Assembly: GCA_037447655.1 (NCBI GenBank)
Contig: JBBHKE010002549.1
Span: 1-64,000 of the forward strand
DNA from: Zygnema cylindricum
Lineage: Eukaryota; Streptophyta; Zygnematophyceae; Zygnematales; Zygnemataceae
DNA length: 64,000 nucleotides
Direction: 5' to 3'
The notes under the pieces are model-generated. The model searched no databases, had not been told where the DNA came from, and saw only the letters and a list, made by a program, of their open reading frames with translations. Shown in pieces: positions 23,560 through 31,960 of this stretch (its first letter is position 1; each line of letters opens with the position of its first letter). Both the position numbers and the translations under genes were made by a program.

Positions 23560-25000
23560 ATGGAGAATATGGAAGGGCCTATGCCAAAGCAGATTTCAGT
23601 TAGGCCCGACCACCAGGCCTTTCTCCCACTGTTGAGTCCCGCCGGAACTTAAGAGAGAGCAGTTCCAGTTTCACCATCGTTTGGAAATATGATGAAGAGA
23701 CATAACTGTTGAGCTAGACTTATTATTGAATAAGTTCCTTTACTTATACTCGTAAGAGAATAGGTTCCTTTTACTACACTTATTATTGAATAAGCTCCTT
23801 TGGCTGGGAACACAAGCGGGGTCACTTTTTTCTTAAACCTCACTTTTGTATATGAATTTAAGAGGCTATCTCTATCTCCAGTTGAAGTTTCCGATGGTTT
23901 TTGTACTTCGTTTAAGACCAGGTTCAACTGATTGTGTCAGATCACATGTGGACTTAAAACGGAGTTAGTGTTTTTTTTTATTATCAGTGGGATTTTCCAG
24001 AGATCAGAGAAGCATATGCTGACAGATGGATAGTAGCCGAGGAAGATAACTTCATATTGTCGTGCAGTGATAGTCCAGCGAACTGAATACTAGTTTTGGG
24101 AACTCCTGTGATTCTTTCTTCCAAAAAGTCAACGACGAGAAAGAGTTAGTTTCTTTTTTAAACGGACAACCAAACCTATTTTTTTCTTGATGTTGAAAGT
24201 GAATGGATAGGGGAAATATTTGACGAGGACGACGGAGTGTTAAGCAACAGTTTATTGGATGATGAGAAGGTTTGTTTTTTTATGGAAGTATATTTCAGAG
24301 TAGATAATGAAGGCCGATTCGGTGATTTGACTAATTCAATTGTCCGTAGCATACTAAACCCTAATTGGTCAGTTTTACAACAAATTACTGTTAATGAAAA
24401 CGGAACAACGAATTGCAGTTTTGGTAAACACTGTAAAGCCAATTTCTTGACGATGAAAACAAAAAGGGTTGCCATGCATTGAGGAAGAAGACCAGACAGA
24501 TATATAGGACAGTGTGGAAGGGCAACATGATAATAGTGAGAATTGGGAAAGCAAATATGGGAACCAGGGCTTCACTTCAGTGAATTTTTTGTAACTCGAA
24601 GCAATAAAGTAGAGGGATGTGATTGGAGAAGTGGTCTCGAAGAAGGAAACTTGATACGAAGGACAGTAAGGAACGACAATGTGCTAATAGTGAGTGTTGA
24701 GAAAAGCAAATGTGGAACGAGGGCTTCGCTTCAGGCAAGTCCATACAATTGAAGCAATAAAGTAGAGAGATGTGATTGGAGAAGTGGTCTCAAAGACAGG
24801 AAAACTTGGTCATTAGATGGAAATTGGTTTTTAGCAACAATTTGATTTACCGTTACATGGGATGGGCCAAAGTAGACATTGTGATTTAGGAGGACTTGTT
24901 GATGAATATGCTTGAAGGAAGGAAGTGCTCATTTTATTCACTAACGGTGTCATCTTCCCATCCGTGTCCGTGTTTTGTTGTGAATTAGAACTGATAGAGC
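23560..25000 (+). pseudogene. ELM2/SANT relic, inverted unit 2
   Basis: It starts like the gene at 7360 (ATGGAGAATATGGAAGGGCC, then PKQISVRPDHQAFLPLL), but goes out of frame near 23640, where a short foreign-looking stretch with repeated TTATTGAATAAG phrases replaces the WLGTQ block. Later blocks recognisable are LRPGSTDCVRSHV, YYQWDFPEI and DRWIVAEED. Many stops intervene. Near 24650-24770 a segment containing GAACGAGGGCTTC and AAGTCCATACAATTGAAGC repeats what lies at 24555-24605. The last 20 bases of the coding part are present in inverted orientation near 24954. Confidence 0.85.
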
Positions 25001-25358
25001 TTGGTGATTGGTTTAGTGTAAATTCGTCTTTTCTAGAAATGGTAACCATGCAGTTTTAAGCGAGGATGATTCCGTAATTAAGGAAGTTGGAGTTTTGAAG
25101 GCTAAAAGTGTATTATAGTGTGGAGGTTATAGCACAAAAGTATACGGGTAAAACCGTGTGTTTTCAATTTCTTAAAAAGGTAGCATAAATGTAAGTTGGT
25201 TTCATGTCCTTTGAACTTCAGCACTTTTTTTGGAAGTTGCCTGTGTCATATTTTTGCGTGGGGCTACTGTCATCCTCCATCCTTCTTAACTAAAATAGGC
25301 CCAGAGAAATTTGTTTTTGCGTTTGCAATAGATTCGGTATACCTGAAAAACCGTTAGG

Positions 25359-25554
25359 GTACACTGACCATCCTAATTAGGGTTAAATAACACTAATTTG
25401 ATCGCAACCTTTCTTTTACCGAAACGAATTAAATGGTGGTAACAACACTGTTTAAGGAAGTGGACTACAATCTGCCTCTCCTTGTCGCACTAAATTAGTG
25501 AAATGTATTTTAATTTGCACATTATCACTAATCTATAATGACAATGGACAGTGT
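25359..25554. mobile_element. MITE, TACACTGCCCAT family
   Basis: The left end is TACACTGACCATCCTAATTA and the right end, reverse-complemented, is GACACTGTCCATTGTCATTA. The interior has GGAAGTGGACTACAATCTGC followed by TTGTCGCACTAAATTAGTG, also found at 28295-28345. About 196 bp; no coding capacity. Confidence 0.7.
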
Positions 25555-26767
25555 CATTTCACATGTAAAAAAAAAATAGACTTGAGGCACACCTTGTTAT
25601 GTGGTTCAACCATCGTATCCTCCATTTTGTGGGCCATGCCAGAACTGTGTTTTGTTGAACTAAGCTCATTGTGACAGCCATAGAACAAAGAGTACATACT
25701 GAACGTTTTCGATATTACTGTACATACTTCAAAATACGTACAGTACATAGTATGCACTTTAGTGTAGCTGAAATACCGGTTTTCGTTCGATGAATACTGC
25801 ATAGAGAATTCTGGTGGCTGCGGTTCAATCTACTAGTAAATTTCAACATGTATTAAATTTTTGGAGAGTGCAGATTGTGTGACATATGATAGTGCCGTAT
25901 TGGCGTGAGAATTGAACTACGCGCTCAATATGAAGTACAAACTGTTGGTACTTCGGTTCATAGTTCGTACTGAATACACACACTTTGGTAGTCTTGCTCT
26001 ATGACAATGACAGATTTTCATAACTCCCAAATGTGCCGCTCGCTATCTTGTCCAGTTGCTTGACTAAATGTACTCGTCAACAACATGATTTTAATAAAAA
26101 GTGCAATGGTAAACCATCTGAGTCCATTGGAACAAAAGGGGTGGCATGGCCCAAAACTGAAAAACTAAAAAAGCAGGGCAAAAAAGAAAAGCAAAGTGAA
26201 CACATGTAAAAATGGCATGTAAAACACAGACAAAGAGGCAACAACACCTAAAATAAAAACACATCAATGCTTCTAAACTAAACATTGCCCAACCCAACCG
26301 CAACAAATCATCTACAAAAAGCAACTCGAAAGTCCCGCAAGCCCCGGGGAGCACGTTGAGGGAGTTTCGGAACACGCCAACGATCCATAACCGCAATAGC
26401 CGATCAAATGAAGATATAGCTTGCACTCATTGTAAAGCCACAGACAAATGTCTACGATAAAAAGAAGTATGGACCGAAGCAGGAGGGCTCCCAGGTCCCC
26501 GTCACTAGAACGAGCGCCGTCCACTAGTACGGAGAATCTTGTCCAAAGCAACACCCTAACATCCAAATATCTCATCGAGATAAAGTCATCCATAGGATCT
26601 TGGTTTGCATAATCGCTCTCTTTTGTCTTAGCGACGTCAGGGGCGGCTACTACAACATGTCGAGCCGCTTTACAACGATTGTAGCCGAAGTAGGAATGTC
26701 CATTCAATTAGGATTGCATTGAGGCAAAAGAAGGAAAATGAAGACAAACGGAGGTATTCTAAGGCGA
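25555..26767. other. Intergenic, no gene supported
   Basis: It contains one copy of the GGTAAACCATCTGAGT dispersed repeat (26095-26240) followed by about 450 bases of unrecognised, GC-richer sequence. The ORFs at 26091-26426 and 26312-26707 on the minus strand have no family features that I can name; the first ends in the repeat's own WTQMVYHCTFY. Confidence 0.5.
26095..26240 (-). repeat. Dispersed repeat, possibly a non-LTR retroelement 3' end
   Basis: AATGGTAAACCATCTGAGTC followed by GGGGTGGCATGGCC, AACTGAAAAACTA and a purine-rich run matches 5595-5715 nearly base for base. Reversed relatives lie at about 29600-29655 and 51190-51285. Confidence 0.6.
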
Positions 26768-26840
26768 ACAAAGGCATAGTGGTAGCTGTAACCCCGACTG
26801 TCACGCGGGAGAGCTAGGTTTACTTCCCGCACCGGAGGGT
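26768..26840 (+). ncRNA. Degenerate tRNA-Asp-like sequence (GTC)
   Basis: CATAGTGGTAGCTGTAACCC, ACTGTCACGCGGGAGAGC and CGCACCGGAGG line up with the tRNA-like sequence at 27243-27314. The anticodon loop reads CTGTCAC (GTC, Asp), but the D and T arms are damaged and the acceptor stem does not pair. Most likely a dead tRNA gene or SINE head. Confidence 0.55.
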
Positions 26841-26889
26841 GTTGCTTGCCGGGCTATCATTTTTTTGTGTGTTACGCGGTCAATTTCAC

Positions 26890-27111
26890 TACACCATGTA
26901 TCGCTATTAGTGTTAAGAATTTTTTCGCTACTTTAAAACAGCTTTTATCCGTACACACTTGTCCAATTTTCAGTTTGAGACTGCCTATCGGAAGCTGAGA
27001 ATCTTGCCTTTCAGTCGCAACCGTCAGATCCACAATCGAACACGTGTGTACGGATAAAAGATGTTTTAAGTGGCGAAAACAATATTAACCCTTATAACGA
27101 TACACGGTGTA
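26890..27111. mobile_element. 222-bp fold-back MITE
   Basis: The left arm TACACCATGTATCGCTATTA and the right arm, reverse-complemented TACACCGTGTATCGTTATAA, continue as inverted repeats for about 70 bases, through CTTTTATCCGTACACAC in both arms. It is almost a complete hairpin with a short loop. The ATCGCTATTAGTGTTAA signature ties it to the other MITEs in this window. Confidence 0.8.
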
Positions 27112-27242
27112 CCTTTTAGGTAGACGCAATGAGTAACCGCTTCAAATTGAATTTTACACCTTTGTACCACTTTCAAGTGAACATCTAGTGATAAAATAGA
27201 CAAACACTAAAAATAAATTTAATGTTTAATATTTTCTGACAT

Positions 27243-27314
27243 CTTTCTGTAGTATAGTGGTAAGTATCCCCGCCTGTTACGCGGGAGACCCGGGTTCAAT
27301 TCCCGGCCGGAGAG
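27243..27314 (+). tRNA. tRNA-Asp-like gene with GTT anticodon; possible pseudogene or SINE head
   Basis: The D arm (TAGTATAGTGGTAAGTATC), anticodon stem CCCGC/GCGGG and T arm (CCGGG TTCAATT CCCGG) are well formed and have the body of a plant tRNA-Asp. The anticodon loop is CTGTTAC, giving GTT (Asn) in place of GTC. The acceptor halves CTTTCTG and CCGGAGA pair poorly (two mismatches and two G-T pairs), which argues for a pseudogene. It lies just before a MITE, as does its partner at 26768. Confidence 0.5.
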
Positions 27315-27329
27315 TTTTGTAGCTATTTT

Positions 27330-28415
27330 GTTCACGAGCTCAGCGCTCATCGATATTAGTGTTAATAACACTAATTCGGTCGTGATTCTGGGCAAAAGTC
27401 ACAAAATAGTAGTGTTATCGCGATAACACCGATACCGATAGTTATCGGTTATCGAACGGTCAGCGGTCCCGATATATTTGTACTTTCTGTACTTTCTGTC
27501 CGGAGTGCTTTCTGTCCGGTAAACTGAACGGTAAATTTACTAGAAATGTACGGTTTTTTACGGGAAATGTACGGAATTTGACGAAATAATACGTTGCACT
27601 TTGTAGTACTTTTTGGGCGGTTAACTGAACATAAATTTTACGGGAACGTACGAAATTGTACGAATAAACTGATTATCATGGAACGGTAAAAAGACGGCGG
27701 ACACAAAGTACAACGGATGCAAAATAACATTATGCTCGCCGCCGGAATCGAACGGACGACATTCAATGAGAAAATACGAGCGGACGGTCAGCGTGAGCGC
27801 CGGCATCTCGGAATGGCTTTTTGGCGGCTTTTGCCAAAAAAGCCGACGGATTGACACGTGGCAGGTTTCCAGTGGATCCCAAAAAATAAAGGGACAAAGC
27901 CACGGCGTCGGATGTGAAAGGTACATCGTTTTAAGTGGAGCCGTACTAAAGACGTACACATCTTATGCCGGCTACTGTACTTTCGGCTTGTACAAATGAT
28001 CTGATTGGTAGGTACCTCAGGGGTTGTGAGTAGGGCGCGTCGGGGGAATAAGACGTACAGTTGAGTGTACATGCCGTACATTTATATGTACGGCTCGTAC
28101 AGCTATCGCCGATAGTTATCGTTATCGGCATTATCGCCGATAAGTAGCCAATATTATCGGCTACTTATCGGCGATAAGACCGATAGCGATATATCGTACC
28201 AGTATATCGATTATCGGGTCCCCGAAAAAAGGCCCATATCGGTTATTGGCAAATCCTTACCGATACACAACACTACAAAATAGAGTCAACGACATTATTC
28301 AAGGACGTGGACTACAATCTGCCACGTCTTCTTGCACTAAATTAATATTATTAATTCTAATTTCGCATTAACACTAATAAATCTTCAACGCTAATAACGA
28401 TGAGCGGTGTAGTGG
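27330..28415. mobile_element. MITE of the TACACTGCCCAT family, split by an hAT-type insertion
   Basis: The left part to 27409 has ATTAGTGTTAATAACACTAA; the right part from 28276 has GGACGTGGACTACAATCTGC, GCATTAACACTAATAAATC and TAACGATGAGCGGTGTAGTG. Together they form one family copy of about 220 bp that matches 25359-25554 across the insertion point. The extreme left end is eroded. Confidence 0.75.
27410..28275. mobile_element. hAT-type non-autonomous transposon, 866 bp
   Basis: Starts TAGTGTTATCGCG and ends CACAACACTA, giving inverted termini TAGTGTT. The 8-bp sequence CAAAATAG lies directly on both sides (27402-27409 and 28276-28283), a perfect target duplication of the length made by hAT transposases. 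The interior is rich in GTACGG/CCGTAC motifs and GATAACGATA-type repeats, and has no transposase that I can identify. Confidence 0.85.
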
Positions 28416-29368
28416 AGTATGATAATATTTTGCTTCTGGACAGACAGAATGGGATCGGGAAAAGTAACGCCAGTAGTGACGATTTTTGAGGGGAGGACAA
28501 GATCAGATTTTGGCCAAAAACACGAAAAGAATTTACCGGCAATTCAGCCGTCGATATTGCAACAAAGGGCCCCTTGTTACGGTGTCGTACGTATTAATGG
28601 TAGGGAATAACGAGATTTTATTGGTCTAATTTCTGATTTGGCATGGAATGTCCTCGACTCCGTCATCTTTTTGTACAAACAGAGGCAAATGGGAGGCAAA
28701 CAAAGGCTACAGGATTTTCGCTCCTGATTTTATACACTCGCACTCCTCTCGCAGTACGAAGTTTGATATAAGACTCATCTATTGGTGTTACTCCCAAGTA
28801 TGCAGGAGGAATGTAGGAAGGGATTTAAAAGCCGTCTGGTCCGAGTGTGACGAGGGTGTCTGCCTCCCCATCCACCCCATTTTTTGTTCTTTTCCTCTTT
28901 TCAGTGTGTAGTACAAATGGGTTGTTCCTGTAAGTTTTTTTGAGCAGTATGGCCAATCCGTTTCCTCCACCTATTCTAGCCTAGGCCCTTCCAAGCCCCC
29001 CGTTTGCTAATCCCCCCTCCCAAATAGCACACCCATTTTTCGTCCTCCATTTTTACTTTTGGGCCCCTCTCACCTGTAAGTCTGTTGAGCAGTTTTTGAT
29101 AGATTTACTTGCGTTTGTTACCCAACCACTAGTTTAGTATTGTCGAAGAAAAAAGTTATCTACTCACGACATCTTCCTTGGTGACGGTCATTAACCAACA
29201 AAGAAATTTGTCTCTATTGTTGTGGTGATTTGTTGTACGGTTGGGTCTATATATGCACTCCACTCTAGCTCATATTCCAAAGTATTTTTCTGCTACATCA
29301 ATCTGGTGTTTAGTTTGAGGTCACGGCCCATTACATTCCACATTTATCGGACCTTCATTCCAATTAGG
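28416..29368. other. Intergenic, no gene supported
   Basis: No family features in the short ORFs (for example 28419-28610 and 28648-28911). The stretch 28850-29110 is C/T-rich with repeated TTTTTGTTC, CACCCATTTTT and CTGTAAGT phrases. I see nothing else of note. Confidence 0.4.
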
Positions 29369-29590
29369 TACACCGTGAATCGCTATTAGCGTTCATAACG
29401 CTATTTCTGCGCCCCCAAATTTTGACCAAAATTCTCAAATAGAATTATTAATTCTATGTTAGAAAACCCAAAATTCCTAATTATAGTCAATGATTTCCTT
29501 GAAAATCCCCAAATTCCCAATTAGCGTTAATAGCGCTAATTGTTTTTTAACCCTAATTATTTCATAACGCTATAAACGATTCACGTTGTA
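29369..29590. mobile_element. 222-bp MITE with TACACCGTGAATCG ends
   Basis: The left end TACACCGTGAATCGCTATTA and the right end, reverse-complemented TACAACGTGAATCGTTTATA, are inverted repeats; GCGTTCATAACGCTATTT is matched by AACGCTAT-AA on the other side. It has the same length as the element at 26890-27111 and similar tips, so the two are probably sister subfamilies. Confidence 0.75.
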
Positions 29591-31190
29591 GTTTCTTTCA
29601 GTCTTTTACTCTTTTTTGTGCCCATGTACTCAGATGGTTTAACATCGTGCCTACATCAACAATTTTACACAAACTTTTCGAATGATTTTGAAATTGTCAA
29701 TCTTGACATGCCTGTGTGACACCCATATTACCTACACTCTTTGGTGTCCCATCTCAGACATCTCTTCTGACGAGGCGTTAAATATTATTCAAGTAAAAAA
29801 AAAATTAAACAATTGGAAGCAAATAAATAAATAAAAAAAGAGAGATTTGACTTTTCGAAGGGTCTCAACCGATAAACAGATAGTGAAAATAAACAGTTAG
29901 AAAATGCAAACACAGTGGTCCAATACAAATACAACAATACAAAATCTTACCTTTAGTATGACAAGTTCAGCTGCATTTTTCACAACTTTTTCATAGTACC
30001 AAGTTCACTTGTGTGCATTTACGCTCGTCATATGTGATAAATTAACAAAGTACATTTTCCTAAAATTTCACACAAAATACCTTCCCCCGAAAGTCGCAGA
30101 TTTCCGAATTCCATATATGCAATCACAATAGAGCCGCACTAAACTGCAACTTAATTTCAAAGTACAGTACAATGGATGAAAGTACGGAAATAACGGGTGA
30201 AAGTACGGTACGGCGGTATTAGCTATTATGATCTACAGTCCAAATTCTAATCAACAAGAATATGATCATGCATTTACACAAATTTCTCAAAAAATGACTT
30301 GCAATACAATGGCCTCCTAATCTCCGTTGCAAATTGTAAAACTACTTGTGACGGAGATGATTAAACGAAGCAATTCCACTCCAAAAATGGTGCAAAACTC
30401 AAGCATTTCTTTTTCTTCCCCTTACCTCTCCTCATACAATGAGAGAGAAATTAACCAACGAGACCGTAAACTAAAAAATAAACTTACGGGTCCACTAATT
30501 AGACTCGGGATCCCAACACCAAAAACCCTAGGAGACCCAAAAACAAAGTTATCGAATCTCTATGACAACTGTCGAATCCCATCTCTATATCGAATGGTTG
30601 TTACACGACTTAATGTTTTTTTCGCTGTCTCATAATCCTCGGGAAGGTGGAAGAAAACAAGAGGCTGGTAACAAGTCAAATCGAGCGATAAAAATTGTCT
30701 TTCAAAATTGTGGGAAAAATCCCAGCAACGTGAAAAAACACAATGTTTTTTTTTTTTTTCATCCTTTTAGGTGTTTCCAAAACTGCCCGTTTTTGTGTTT
30801 TTAATTGGAAGCGGTTTCCACTAATCTCCGCCATGTTGGAGGGCTCCCACTATTGTTTTCCTGAGAAACACAAGCAAAAAAACAAATACAATAAACAAAC
30901 ACGATAAACAAATACAAAAAAATACGATATATAGAACAAAAATCCATTAAATAAAAACGAGACTGAAAAAAAAATTTCCAGGTCTTCTAAACAAATACGA
31001 TATACGAAAGTAAATCCCAAATCTTTTAAACAAATACGACACATAAAAGAAAAATCTCGAGTCTTTCAAACAAGTAAAAACCGCTAGTCCCTTAAACAAA
31101 TACCGTACATGAGGCAAGAACCCCAAGTCCATTCAACAAATACGATATATAAGGGAGAACTCCCAAGCCGCAAAAGGTTTTCGCAAAAAG
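29591..31190. other. Intergenic, AT-rich, no gene supported
   Basis: A reversed copy of the GTACTCAGATGGTTT dispersed repeat lies at about 29600-29655. From 30880 to 31150 there is a loose tandem of units of about 40-60 bases containing AAACAAATACGATATA and GTCTTTCAAAC-type phrases. Short ORFs show no domain. A stretch near 30180 has GTACGG motifs. Confidence 0.45.
30880..31170. repeat. Degenerate tandem repeat with AAACAAATACGATATA core
   Basis: About six imperfect units repeat AACAAATACGAT-TA followed by a purine tract and a variant of CCAAGTC. Unit length drifts between about 35 and 60 bases. It borders the 158-bp repeat array. Confidence 0.6.
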
Positions 31191-31204
31191 GCCCAAATTT
31201 TTGC

Positions 31205-31715
31205 ATACAAAAGGCTAAGGAGAAAAGGTTAAAGAGAAAAGGTTAAACAAATGGGAAAATTACTGAAATAGGAAGTCACTGGAACGTGATGATGCTTCTA
31301 ATGTAGGCAGTCATTTCACTTTGGTGTTTTAGTTTGTTTGTTTCTATTGTTTCTTTAGTTCCTTTTAGCCTTCTAAAGAGAAAAGGTTAAAGAGAAAAGG
31401 TTAAACAAATGGGAAAATGACTGAAATAGGAAGTCACTGGAACGTGATGATGCTTCTAATGTAGGCAGTCATTTCACTTTGGTGTTTTAGTCTGTTTGTT
31501 TCTATTGTTTCTTTGGTTCCTTTTAGCCTTCTAAAGAGAAAGGGTTAAAGAGAAAAGGTTAAACAAATGGGAAAATTACTGAAATAGGAAGTCACTGGAA
31601 CGTGATGATGCTTCTAATGTAGGTAGTCATTTCACTTTGGTGTTTTAGTCTTTTTGTTTCTATTGTTCCTTTGGCTCCTTTTAGCCTTCTAAAGAGAAAA
31701 GGTTAAAGAGAAGAA
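31205..31715. repeat. Three tandem copies of a 158-bp unit
   Basis: GGAAGTCACTGGAACGTGAT recurs at 31271, 31429 and 31587, spacing exactly 158 bp. Each unit also carries AGAGAAAAGGTTAAA twice and TTGGTGTTTTAGT. Copies differ at only a few bases, so the array is young. A fourth partial unit starts at about 31690. Confidence 0.95.
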
Positions 31716-31960
31716 AACCTTCCGGGAAATTCAGGAATAAGGGACAAAAAGAACTCACTCTAGGGGGATTATATTGTGATTTACTTTAAACAGTTTGTCA
31801 TTTAGATTTCAAAAATACATTCTTTTGTTTGTTATTACCTACTAAGACAAAAGGTTAAAGTGAACGGCTTAAAAGTAGGGAAAAAAAAACTGTGGGTGAA
31901 ATTCGTGAAAAAGAAACTCACTGTAGGGGGACTATATTTTGACAGCATGAAAGAACCTTC
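31690..31960. repeat. Tandem duplication covering the end of the FTSHI5 last exon
   Basis: CTCACTCTAGGGGGATTATA at 31756-31775 and CTCACTGTAGGGGGACTATA at 31917-31936 are copies about 161 bp apart, each preceded by a GAAATTC-GGAA-AA-type phrase and by AAAGGTTAAAG. The left copy has lost the coding frame of the last exon. Confidence 0.65.

Noticed and set aside
1-25330. Idea that the acidic ORF, UBP26 exon and SANT gene form one functional fusion gene
   Set aside because: In both units the UBP26 exon and the SANT part contain stops and frameshifts, and the source UBP26 and SANT genes are complete separate genes. A rearranged pseudogene cluster explains the data better.
26091-26707. Two minus-strand frames of 111 and 131 codons
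   Set aside because: They overlap each other, include the end of a dispersed repeat, and have no recognisable motif.
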